From DYGX01 sp035325905 (GTDB lineage: Bacteria > Chloroflexota > Anaerolineae > Aggregatilineales > Aggregatilineaceae), in the NCBI GenBank assembly GCA_035325905.1, contig DAOKYY010000002.1:62001-126000 (forward strand): a stretch of DNA of 64,000 nt, in the 5' to 3' direction. Position 1 is the first letter of the stretch; each line of letters starts with the position of its first letter. The notes under the pieces were generated by a model that was given only the letters and a program-made list of their open reading frames with translations, was not told where the DNA came from and did not search any database. A program made the translations under genes and the position numbers. Positions 1 through 7,574 of the stretch are shown here, in pieces.

Positions 1-241
1 GACAGTCCGGTGCCTGCGCCGGGTCGCGCGCGATATAATAGGCGAACTGGCCGTCGTAGCCCTCGGCGCCCTCGGCGCAGCTTTCGCCGCCGTGACCCGC
101 ACACTGGCGGAAGCACTCGCCAAGCGTGACGAATACCTCCGCGTCTCCGCTAGCGCGTGCCAGGAGCACGCCGAGATAGACCGCCAGAAAAACGAGCACC
201 ACGGTCCAGGGCCGCCACCACCGTCTGGCAGGAAGATTCAT
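1..241 (-). CDS. Membrane glycopolymer/glycosyltransferase-like protein, N-terminal part
   Basis: This is the first 80 codons of a gene that continues past the left edge. The start is the ATG at 241-239. An Arg/Trp-rich cytoplasmic stretch is followed by one hydrophobic segment at about residues 13-29, then a Cys-rich loop with the motif GYDGQF followed by YYIARDP. In known families, YDGQF plus RDP sits in the first extracytoplasmic loop of multi-spanning membrane proteins linked to surface glycopolymer synthesis. That motif is the whole basis of the call. The gene is divergent from the alkyltransferase-like gene, with 30 bases between the start codons. Substrate and full length cannot be seen. 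Confidence 0.6.
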   Translation of the reverse strand, partial: MNLPARRWWRPWTVVLVFLAVYLGVLLARASGDAEVFVTLGECFRQCAGHGGESCAEGAEGYDGQFAYYIARDPAQAPDC

Positions 242-271
242 TGCTCGATCAATCCATCAGGAGCAGGCACC

Positions 272-670
272 GTGAAGACATTTCCGAATACTCCCCCGTC
301 CTTTAATCAGCTGGTTTACGCGCTGGTCCGGGCCATCCCGCCGGGGAAAGTCCTGAGCTACGGGCGCGTCTCCGACCTGCTCGGCGTGCCGCAGGGCGCG
401 CGCGCGGTCGGGTGGGCGCTGCACAACCTCGGCGGCGCGGAGCCGTCCGTCCCCTGGCACCGCGTCGTGAACGCGCGCGGCCGGGTCAGCATCAAAGGAT
501 CGCCTGAGGCCGCGATGGAGCAGCGCATCCGCCTGGAAGGCGAAGGCGTGGTCTTTGACGAGAACGACGCGCTCGATATGAGCCGCCACCTCTGGACGCC
601 CTCGCTGCCCGAAGTCGAGGCAATTGTGCGGAGCGCGCTGGCTGGCGGTCGCGCCCCGGACCAGACCTAA
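272..670 (+). CDS. Alkyltransferase-like protein (ATL/MGMT family, no acceptor Cys)
   Basis: A protein of 132 residues that is essentially the DNA-binding domain of O6-methylguanine-DNA methyltransferase. The fold motifs are visible: AIPPGKVLSYG near residues 20-30, then GARAVGWAL, then PWHRVV around residue 66. In true methyltransferases the last motif is PCHRV, with Cys as alkyl acceptor. Here Trp replaces Cys, the hallmark of ATL proteins, which bind O6-alkylguanine and pass the lesion to nucleotide excision repair. The GTG at 272 is preferred because AGGAG lies about 8 bases upstream and residue 1 then starts at the domain edge; an upstream in-frame extension is low complexity and overlaps the divergent gene. 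Confidence 0.85.
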   Translation: MKTFPNTPPSFNQLVYALVRAIPPGKVLSYGRVSDLLGVPQGARAVGWALHNLGGAEPSVPWHRVVNARGRVSIKGSPEAAMEQRIRLEGEGVVFDENDALDMSRHLWTPSLPEVEAIVRSALAGGRAPDQT

Positions 671-713
671 CGCGCTAATCATAGTGGAACCCGGCGCGGG
701 AGGGAAATGCATA

Positions 714-735
714 GCGCCCGCGTGGAGGCGGGCGC
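714..735. terminator. Hairpin between atl-like gene and tRNA-Lys
   Basis: A perfect 8-bp GC stem (714-721 with 728-735) and a 6-base loop, placed between two convergent transcription units. It has no strong U-run on either strand, so it is a plausible but weak bidirectional terminator or 3'-end stabiliser. Confidence 0.4.
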
Positions 736-754
736 TGCTCTGATTTCTATCTGA

Positions 755-828
755 TGACCCCGAGAGGACTCGAACCTCTAACCAATTGATTAAGAGTCAA
801 CTGCTCTGCCGGATTGAGCTACGGGGCC
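755..828 (-). tRNA. tRNA-Lys (anticodon CTT)
   Basis: A complete cloverleaf on the minus strand. The 7-bp acceptor stem contains one G-U pair, and the D stem GCTC/GAGC, the anticodon stem with loop CTCTTAA (anticodon CTT), the T stem AGAGG/CCTCT with loop TTCGAGT, and discriminator A are all present. CCA is not encoded. It has its own promoter just upstream and is not clustered with other tRNAs. Confidence 0.95.
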
Positions 829-844
829 AATCTTGACGGGATGG

Positions 845-873
845 ATTCTACTCGAAATCTCGCGCCTGGTCAA
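845..873 (-). promoter_or_regulatory. Promoter of tRNA-Lys
   Basis: On the minus strand TTGACC (873-868) and TAGAAT (850-845) are separated by exactly 17 bases. The expected start near 838 lies about 10 bases before the tRNA 5' end. Confidence 0.75.
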
Positions 874-928
874 CGGTCAGTCGGCAGAAAAATCGTAGCG
901 TCGTCGCCCGGCATTGCCCTGCCGTGAC

Positions 929-985
929 ATTAAGAAAGCTTAAACGAGCGCCCCTCCCGCGCGGCCCGTTTTCGCGTTAAGATCA
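929..985 (+). promoter_or_regulatory. Possible response-regulator direct repeat upstream of the two-component genes
   Basis: TTAAG (930-934) and TTAAA (940-944) are direct repeats one helical turn apart, and a third TTAAG lies about 40 bases further downstream, near 976. OmpR/PhoB-family regulators bind such spaced repeats, so autoregulation is possible. No clean -35/-10 pair is visible. This is a pattern-based suggestion only. Confidence 0.25.
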
Positions 986-1018
986 AGGGAGGGGTGGCTC
1001 TGCGCTGGTGAGGCGACG

Positions 1019-1696
1019 ATGAAGACAATTCTCCTGGTCGAGGACGATGATACGCTCCGCAAGACGCTGGCGTACAACCTCTCGAAAGAAGACTACAAGG
1101 TGGTCCAGACCGGCGACGGCGAGGAAGCGCTCGCCCTGGCGCGCGAAAAAGCGCCCGATCTGATCGTGCTGGATGTGATGCTGCCGTCAATCGACGGCCT
1201 GACGGTGTGCCGGATCATCCGCGCCGAGTCGGATGTGCCGATCATCATGCTCACCGCGCGCGGCGGCGAGGTCGATCGCATCGTCGGGTTCGAGATCGGG
1301 GCGGATGACTACATCGTCAAGCCCTTCAGCCTGGGCGAGTTTTTGGCGCGCGTGCGCGCGATGTTGCGCCGCACGCCTGCCGCGCGCGCCGTGGTGGACA
1401 AGCTCGAAGCTGGCGACCTGACGCTCGACCTGATCGCCCGGCGCGCGACGCGGGATGGCGTCGAGCTGAGGATGACGCACAAGGAATTCGATCTACTGGC
1501 GACGCTGATGCGTAACCAGGGCGCGGTCCTCTCGCGCGATCTGCTGCTGGAGCGTGTGTGGGGCTACGATTTTAGCGGCCAGACCAAGACCGTCGACGTT
1601 CATGTGCACTGGCTGCGCGAGAAGATCGAGGTTGATCCGTCGAACCCACGGCGCATTGTCACCGTGCGCGGCGTGGGCTATCGCTTCGAAGGCTGA
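1019..1696 (+). CDS. OmpR/PhoB-family response regulator
   Basis: A 225-residue two-domain regulator. The receiver domain (about 1-118) has acidic residues D9-D11, phospho-acceptor D52 in the LIVLDVMLP context, T79 and K101 in VKPF. The C-terminal winged helix (about 130-225) ends in the typical VRGVGYRFEG. It probably binds direct-repeat operators after phosphorylation by the kinase encoded immediately downstream (10-base gap). The pair most resembles PhoP/PhoR of Gram-positive bacteria and PhoB/PhoR, but no phosphate transport genes lie in the window, so the signal is unassigned. The start codon is preceded by a weak GAGGCGACG site. Confidence 0.9.
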   Translation: MKTILLVEDDDTLRKTLAYNLSKEDYKVVQTGDGEEALALAREKAPDLIVLDVMLPSIDGLTVCRIIRAESDVPIIMLTARGGEVDRIVGFEIGADDYIVKPFSLGEFLARVRAMLRRTPAARAVVDKLEAGDLTLDLIARRATRDGVELRMTHKEFDLLATLMRNQGAVLSRDLLLERVWGYDFSGQTKTVDVHVHWLREKIEVDPSNPRRIVTVRGVGYRFEG

Positions 1697-1706
1697 CGGA
1701 TACCCT

Positions 1707-2873
1707 ATGAGCAGCGAAATCACGGTTCTGGCGCTGGTCGTCGCGGCTGGGCTGCTGGTCGCGCTGGCGCTGGCTTTCCGCCGTATGCAAGCCCTCGAGC
1801 GCCAGGTCGCCGCCGCTACGGCCCCACGCTACGCGGAGGCGGAGCGCGCGCTCCAGCAGCAGGAGGCGGTGCTTAAAGCGGTTGACGAGGCGGTGCTGGT
1901 GCTTGATCTCCAGCAGATCATCATGACTGCCAACCCGGCGGCGGAATCCTTATTCGGACTAGCGCCCGCCGGGGAGACGCTGATCCAGGTTGTAGACAGC
2001 CCGGCCCTGGTCGAGCTGGTCGAGGCGGCGCGCTTGGTGCGCGGCGAGGGAATGGAGCGGCGGATCGAGTTCGGCCCGCGTATTTTGCATGCGCGGGCCG
2101 TCGCGCTGCCCGGCGGCGAGGATTCGCGCGTGGCGCTGGCGCTGCGCGATGTGACTGAAATGCAGCGCCTGGAGCGCGCGCGGCGCGAGCTGGTTTCAAA
2201 TGTGTCGCACGAGCTAAGCACGCCGATCACCGCCATCGGCTTGCTGGCGGACACCCTGCTGGACATCGCGGACCGGGAGAAACCAAAGCGCCTGCGCAAG
2301 ATGGTCGGTGACATCAAGCGCGAAGTCGACACCCTGACGCAGCTCGTGCAGGAGATGCGGGACCTGTCGCTGATCGAGTCCGGCCAGATGCCGGTGCGCC
2401 TGACGCCGACGCCTCTGCTGGAAACGGTGCAGGCCAGCGTCAAGCCGCTCGAAGCGCTGGCCGAGAGCAAGCAGCAAACGATCGACGTGACCGTGCCGGA
2501 TGACCTGATCGTGCTGGCCGACAGCTTCCAGCTTCAGCGGGCGCTGAAGAACATCCTGCACAACGCGGTCAAGTACGCGCCGGAGCGCGGCGAGATCGAG
2601 ATTTCGGCCACCCGATCCGCTGACGAGGCGATCATCAGCGTGCGCGACGACGGGCCGGGGATCGCCCGCGAAGACCTGCCGCGCATCTTCGAGCGCTTTT
2701 ACCAGGCTGACCGCGCGCGGCGCAGCGGGACCGGCCTGGGGCTGGCCATTGTGCGCCATATCGTGCTGGCGCACGGCGGGCGTGTGTGGGCCGAAAGCGT
2801 CGAAGGCGAAGGCGCGACCTTCTTCCTGATGCTGGCGCTCGCTCACCCTGACCGCGACCAGCCCGCCGCGTAA
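1707..2873 (+). CDS. Sensor histidine kinase, PhoR-like
   Basis: A 388-residue kinase. One N-terminal membrane helix (about 5-25) is followed by a short coiled coil, a PAS domain (about 55-150), a HisKA dimerisation domain with H168 in SNVSHELSTP, and an ATPase domain with N-box HNAVKY (about 282-290), DDGPGI and GTGLGLAI. With one membrane helix and no external loop, it probably senses through the membrane region or PAS domain rather than an extracellular ligand. The ATG at 1707, 10 bases after the regulator's stop, is chosen; an upstream extension would overlap the regulator gene. The stop is 3 bases from the end of the convergent aminotransferase gene. Confidence 0.9.
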   Translation: MSSEITVLALVVAAGLLVALALAFRRMQALERQVAAATAPRYAEAERALQQQEAVLKAVDEAVLVLDLQQIIMTANPAAESLFGLAPAGETLIQVVDSPALVELVEAARLVRGEGMERRIEFGPRILHARAVALPGGEDSRVALALRDVTEMQRLERARRELVSNVSHELSTPITAIGLLADTLLDIADREKPKRLRKMVGDIKREVDTLTQLVQEMRDLSLIESGQMPVRLTPTPLLETVQASVKPLEALAESKQQTIDVTVPDDLIVLADSFQLQRALKNILHNAVKYAPERGEIEISATRSADEAIISVRDDGPGIAREDLPRIFERFYQADRARRSGTGLGLAIVRHIVLAHGGRVWAESVEGEGATFFLMLALAHPDRDQPAA

Positions 2874-2876
2874 GCT

Positions 2877-3719
2877 TTAGATCGGCTCACTGTGCGTTTC
2901 GGCCCAGCGGTCGTACCGCTCGCGCAGCTCACGCGTGATCGGCCCGACCGCGCCGCCCGCAATCGGCTGGTCGTCGATACGCGTGATCGGCACCACGCCG
3001 CGTCCGCTGCTGGTCAGCAGCGCCTCTTCGAAACGGGGAATATCCCGTTGATACGGCGCATCCATGCGCACGGGCGCCAGGTCGCGCGCGATATCCAGCA
3101 CGGCCTTGCGCGTGATCCCGGCGAGCACGCCTTCGCCCGCCGTATAGAGCACACCCTCCACGACCGCGTAGAAGTTGCTCGACATCCCTTCCAGCAGGCG
3201 GCCATCCTCGCCGCGCAGAATTCCTTCGTACACGCCCGGCGGCAGCGCCTCCTGCGACGGCTTGCGCACCGTCATCCAGGCGGTCGTCTTGACGACCGGG
3301 TTGGCGCGCACCAGCGGCAGCGTCATGACGTGCGCCCCGTCGCGCTGGATCGCTTCCGGCACCGGCTGGTACGGCTCCAGCGCCAGGTAGATATGCGCCG
3401 GGTTTTCGCGCGGAACCGTAATGCGGAACTTGGCGTCCGCGTATCCCGCTTCGTGCAGAGCGTCGCGCAGCGCCGCCCGCAATCGCTCGCGGTCGAGTTC
3501 CAGCGCGATCCCGCTCAGCCGCGCTGACTGTTCCAGCCGGTCGAGGTGCGCGTCGAACAGCAGCGCGCGGTCCCCGTGAAAGGTCCGCGCGACCGTGTAG
3601 ACGCCATCCGGCTCCAGGCTGGCGGCGGCGGCCAGCGACGGCGCGCGGTAGGGCGTTGGCCTGACCCCTTCGGGCGTCAGAATCAGCGTCGGGATCGGCG
3701 TGAAGGTGGTTTCGGACAT
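2877..3719 (-). CDS. Class IV PLP-dependent aminotransferase
   Basis: A 280-residue fold-type IV PLP enzyme related to branched-chain aminotransferases, D-amino acid aminotransferases and 4-amino-4-deoxychorismate lyase. K144 in PVVKTTAW is the likely Schiff-base lysine. LLEGMSSNFY provides the Glu and the Asn/Phe stretch typical of the family, and LLTSSGRGVVP is the C-terminal PLP-phosphate loop. The substrate cannot be decided from sequence; the lack of flanking amino-acid or folate genes leaves all three options open. It is a single gene, convergent with the histidine kinase, and begins about 70 bases downstream of the long minus-strand envelope cluster. Confidence 0.8.
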   Translation of the reverse strand: MSETTFTPIPTLILTPEGVRPTPYRAPSLAAAASLEPDGVYTVARTFHGDRALLFDAHLDRLEQSARLSGIALELDRERLRAALRDALHEAGYADAKFRITVPRENPAHIYLALEPYQPVPEAIQRDGAHVMTLPLVRANPVVKTTAWMTVRKPSQEALPPGVYEGILRGEDGRLLEGMSSNFYAVVEGVLYTAGEGVLAGITRKAVLDIARDLAPVRMDAPYQRDIPRFEEALLTSSGRGVVPITRIDDQPIAGGAVGPITRELRERYDRWAETHSEPI

Positions 3720-3791
3720 CAGCGGGCCATCCTGGGTGCATGCGACGCGGCGAGCGCGGGCGCTCGGCGGCGTATTGTAGCCGATCCTGGT

Positions 3792-4628
3792 CTATCGCGG
3801 GAAGACCGCGATGACGCTCGGCAGACGGTCAAACGCGGGATAGAGGTCGTCGGGACCCTCGACGTGATCGAGCGCCAGGCCGGTCGAGCGCCCGCCATCC
3901 AGCGCGAGCGCGATCCGCACGTCGAGATCGGCGCTCAGCAGCCAGTCCTGTGCGGCGCTGAAGCTCACCTCGCTCAGGGGGGTGACGATGAGCAGAATCC
4001 GGCCTGCGCCATCCTGCGCGATGATCGTCCGGCGTGCGGGCACGTCGAAGCCGTCGCCGCGCGGCGCGAGCACGCCGCCCGCCTCGATCAGCATGGGGAA
4101 TGACTGGACTGCGTGCCAGAGCGGCTCGCCAAGATACGGCTCGCTGACCAGCGAGCGCACGCGCGGCCCCGCCTCGGTCACTTGGAACATGCCGCCGAAT
4201 CCGCTGAATGATTGCCCGTAGGCCTGTCCCTCGCTGACGACCAGCCCCAGCGCGCGACTGAACTCGTCGAAGAAGCCGCCGTTGACGATCACCGCCGCGC
4301 CGGGCAGCGCCGCCCGCCACTCGCTCAGCGACAGCGGGTCGCCGGGCCGGTACGCGACCTGGAATGTCGCCAGGGCGGGGTCGACGCGGACAATCATCGC
4401 CTGCGCGCCGAACGGCCCCTGGCCGGGGACTCGCGCTGTGCGCTGCTCGATACCCGGCCGGACCGTTTCCCACCCGTCGCCGGAAACGGGGGTCGGGGCG
4501 GAGGTAGGCGTTGGCGTTGGCGGGGGGATCGTCGCGCGCGTCAGGGTGCAGCCGGGCGCCAGCAGAAGCAGGCCGGACAGCGCGCCCCAGATCGTCCATA
4601 GCAAAACCGGTCGGAAGCGAAGCGGCAT
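3792..4628 (-). CDS. Lipoprotein with phosphodiester glycosidase (NAGPA-like) domain
   Basis: A 278-residue secreted lipoprotein. A signal helix ends in a lipobox with Cys27 (LLAPGC), followed by a Pro/Thr linker (about 33-48). The domain carries NGGFF (about residue 117) and LALDGGRST near the C-terminus, two hallmarks of the family of N-acetylglucosamine-1-phosphodiester alpha-N-acetylglucosaminidase, which cleaves sugar phosphodiesters. A role in trimming a phosphodiester-linked envelope glycan fits the neighbouring glycosyltransferase, but the substrate is inference. It is the last gene of the long minus-strand train, 3 bases after the VWA-GATase gene. Confidence 0.75.
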   Translation of the reverse strand: MPLRFRPVLLWTIWGALSGLLLLAPGCTLTRATIPPPTPTPTSAPTPVSGDGWETVRPGIEQRTARVPGQGPFGAQAMIVRVDPALATFQVAYRPGDPLSLSEWRAALPGAAVIVNGGFFDEFSRALGLVVSEGQAYGQSFSGFGGMFQVTEAGPRVRSLVSEPYLGEPLWHAVQSFPMLIEAGGVLAPRGDGFDVPARRTIIAQDGAGRILLIVTPLSEVSFSAAQDWLLSADLDVRIALALDGGRSTGLALDHVEGPDDLYPAFDRLPSVIAVFPR

Positions 4629-4631
4629 CGG

Positions 4632-7574
4632 CTAGCTCTCGTCGTCCTTGCGCGCGTCGCTGTCGCGCCGCCGCTCCAGCAAGCGTGACGCCAGCGTGCC
4701 TTCGGCCTGGGATGGGCCGGGTTTTTCGGGCGCTTTGACCTTCGGCGTGGCGAGGGGATGCGTTGCTTTGGGACGCAGTGGACGACGCCGGGCCGGGGCT
4801 GGCTCTGCGGCGGGCGAAGGTCGCGCTGGCGTGTCCGGGACGGCAGGCGTGCGAGCGCGGCCCTTGGCGTCCATCAACCGGCCAATCCGCGCGGACTCGG
4901 CGGCGGGTTCGAGCGCCTCGCGCGCTCCGAACACCCGGCTGCGCGCCGCCGCAAGGTCGCGCCGGGTCAGCACCAGCCGTCGCACGGCGACATCGATCGG
5001 AAGCAGCAGCGTCGCGGCCAGCAGCAGATAGGGCCACACCGGCTCGGCGGCGCGCTGCTGGTCGAGGTCGTGCGCGAAGGCAGCCGGCGGGGCGTCGCCG
5101 ATCGATTGGCCGCCGGTCAGCCGCGCGATACTCTCCAACAGCGCCAGCGGCTCGGTGGGCGCGGACGCGGTCGTATCCACCCGGTATTCGCTTGAATAGC
5201 TCAGCACCCAGCCCGCCGTCTGCCGGACCTGCTGCGGCGCCAGCGCGTCGCTATCGCTCCCGGTCGCTCCGGCGACGGTAATGAAATACGACCCTTCCTG
5301 CTCCGGCGTGAAGACCGCCTCGTAGTGGCCGGGCGCGGTCTGCCGCAACGGGATCGTGGTCGAGTCAAGTTGCGCGTTGGTCACTGACGCTTCGAGCGCC
5401 AGGCCGTTCAGGAAGCCCCCCTGGGCGGTGCGCGCGTCAACCATTAGCACGGCTTCTTCGCCGCGCTCGACCACGTGCGCCTCGATATTGCTGGTGCTGC
5501 CTTCGATGATCGACCACTGAACCGCCTGCGTCCAGAAATCCGCGTAGCCGGGCCAATCGACCCACTCGGCGCCCCAGCGCGCGCTGGCGTCTGACGTGAA
5601 CGCGACCGCCCGGCCCAGGCCGTACTGCCACGCCGCCAGGATAGGATCGTTTTGCGGCCCGCTCAGCACAACGGTCGCGGTCTGCTTGGGCGTGGTGGCG
5701 ATGTAGCCGAGCAGCTCCGGCGCGCTGTCGATGCCCGCCATGATCGGGTGGTCTGCATTGATCGCCGGGCGGAACGCCTCTTCCACGATATAGGCGCGGG
5801 TTGCCAGCAGCGTCTCGGCGGTGAAGATCGCCGGGATGGTTGACACGTCATACGCCAGGTGGAACTTGCCACGGCCCGCGATGGCGACATCCTGTAGCCA
5901 CGGGGCGAAATCGCGCCCGATGGCGACGACCGAGGTCGTGACGCCATAATCCTGGTACATCGCATCGACCGCCGGGACGATGCCTTCCGGGTCAGACCCG
6001 CCGTCGGTCAGCAGGATGATGTGTTTGAGATGCGAGGGGTCGTCACGCAATACGCGGTCGGCGGAGAGCAGCCCCTGGCGGATGCTGGTGCCGCCTCCGG
6101 GCCGCAGCGCACCGACCCGCGCGCGTAGCTCGGCGCGCTTGGTTGTGTCGCCGACCTCCTGCACTTCGAGCACGTAGTAGGCGCTCACGTCGAAGGACAG
6201 CACGCCGGTCCGGTCGGTGTCTTGCAGCAGCTCGAACGAGCGAATGACCGCTTCCTTCGCCAGCTCCAGATTCGACACGCCGCTCGGCGCGGCGATTTGC
6301 ATGCTGCCGGAGCGGTCGATCACAAACAGCAGCGTCAGCTGCGGGATGCGCTCCTTGTCTCGAAGCTGCATCTCGACCGGCAGCGTTTCTTCCAGCGGGG
6401 TGTCGTAATAGCCGCCGACGCCGAAGCTCGACGGGCCGCCGATCACCACCAGCCCGCCGCCCAGGTCGCGCACGTAAGCCTGCAAGTAGCGCATCCGGTC
6501 CACCGTCAGGTCCGCGCCGGAGACGTTCGCCAGAATCACGCTGTCGTAACTGCTCAGCGGCGCGAGGCCCAGCGGCAGGTCGTGCGGCCCCTGCTGCTCG
6601 ACGACGAGACCGGCTTCTTCCAGCGCGGCGCGCAGCGAGACGGCTTCCTCGTCCTCGCTTGCGACCAGCAGCACGCGCGGCGGCCCGGTCACTTCGGTAA
6701 AGGCCGATAGCTCGTTGTTCTGGTAGAAGTTGTCCGCGCCGAGCGGCTCGACCACCACGCGAAAATCGGCGAAGCCGGGCGTCGGAACGGTCAGATTGGA
6801 CAGCACATAGCTGTTGGTCCCCTGGCGTAGCTCGACCGCCTCGCGATAAATGAGCGCGCCTGACGACAGGACGCGAATTTCGGCCATGCTGCCCGGCTGG
6901 TTGCTGGCGATCGTCACCGATAGGTCGAACGCCTCGCCGGCATTGACGGAGGCGGGCAGGCGCACATCTGTGATCAGAACTTCTGGTCCGGTTGGCTGCT
7001 CGGTCGGGCCGGGCGCGAGGAACACGTAGTCGATCTGGACATTGGTCGCCGCCGCCAGCCGCGCCACCTCCGTCGAATCCCCGACTGTTTCGCGCCCATC
7101 GCTCAGAACGACCATGCGCTTGGCCGTGTCCGCCGGGAACAGCGCCAGCCCCAGGCGCATCGCCTCGGCCAGATCGGTGTTGAGCCGGATCGGGTCCGAT
7201 CCCATCTGCACCAGCTCAAGCTGCCGGGTGATCGGAATTTCGACCAGCGCGTCGGCGCCGAACACGATCACCGCCGCCTCGTCATTGCGGCCCATCGCCT
7301 CGGAGGCGCTTCGAACGTAGTCGAGCGCCCGGCTCTGCAATTCGGGTGTGACGCTGTCCGACACGTCGATCAGGAAGACGACCGCCAGCCGGTTCGCGGC
7401 CCGCTGCATTTGCAGCCCGGCCAGCGCCAGAACCAGCAGCGTCACGATCACCAGGCGGATGATGAGGCCGAGGGCATCCCGCAGGCGGCGGTAGGCCAGA
7501 CGCGGCCAGCCGGCAACCACGAACACGGGCAGCAGCAGAAGCAGCCAGAGCGCGTCGGGGCGCGTGAAACTCAT
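4632..7574 (-). CDS. Large membrane protein: VWA - GATase-like - VWA
   Basis: A 980-residue membrane protein. Two N-terminal helices (about 9-25 and 35-57) precede a first von Willebrand A domain whose metal site is D70-S72-S74. A beta-rich segment (about 195-295) follows, then a glutamine-amidotransferase-like Rossmann domain (about 298-400, ending LGGGLVVIGG). A second VWA domain has metal site D420-S422-S424. Near the C-terminus is one more membrane helix (WPYLLLAATLL) and a long Pro/Ala/Arg tail. VWA domains bind partners through a Mg site and are frequent clients of MoxR ATPases, which this cluster also encodes. The start ATG overlaps the stop of the previous gene by 4 bases; a much longer open frame upstream lies inside that gene and is rejected. 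Confidence 0.8.
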   Translation of the reverse strand: MSFTRPDALWLLLLLPVFVVAGWPRLAYRRLRDALGLIIRLVIVTLLVLALAGLQMQRAANRLAVVFLIDVSDSVTPELQSRALDYVRSASEAMGRNDEAAVIVFGADALVEIPITRQLELVQMGSDPIRLNTDLAEAMRLGLALFPADTAKRMVVLSDGRETVGDSTEVARLAAATNVQIDYVFLAPGPTEQPTGPEVLITDVRLPASVNAGEAFDLSVTIASNQPGSMAEIRVLSSGALIYREAVELRQGTNSYVLSNLTVPTPGFADFRVVVEPLGADNFYQNNELSAFTEVTGPPRVLLVASEDEEAVSLRAALEEAGLVVEQQGPHDLPLGLAPLSSYDSVILANVSGADLTVDRMRYLQAYVRDLGGGLVVIGGPSSFGVGGYYDTPLEETLPVEMQLRDKERIPQLTLLFVIDRSGSMQIAAPSGVSNLELAKEAVIRSFELLQDTDRTGVLSFDVSAYYVLEVQEVGDTTKRAELRARVGALRPGGGTSIRQGLLSADRVLRDDPSHLKHIILLTDGGSDPEGIVPAVDAMYQDYGVTTSVVAIGRDFAPWLQDVAIAGRGKFHLAYDVSTIPAIFTAETLLATRAYIVEEAFRPAINADHPIMAGIDSAPELLGYIATTPKQTATVVLSGPQNDPILAAWQYGLGRAVAFTSDASARWGAEWVDWPGYADFWTQAVQWSIIEGSTSNIEAHVVERGEEAVLMVDARTAQGGFLNGLALEASVTNAQLDSTTIPLRQTAPGHYEAVFTPEQEGSYFITVAGATGSDSDALAPQQVRQTAGWVLSYSSEYRVDTTASAPTEPLALLESIARLTGGQSIGDAPPAAFAHDLDQQRAAEPVWPYLLLAATLLLPIDVAVRRLVLTRRDLAAARSRVFGAREALEPAAESARIGRLMDAKGRARTPAVPDTPARPSPAAEPAPARRRPLRPKATHPLATPKVKAPEKPGPSQAEGTLASRLLERRRDSDARKDDES

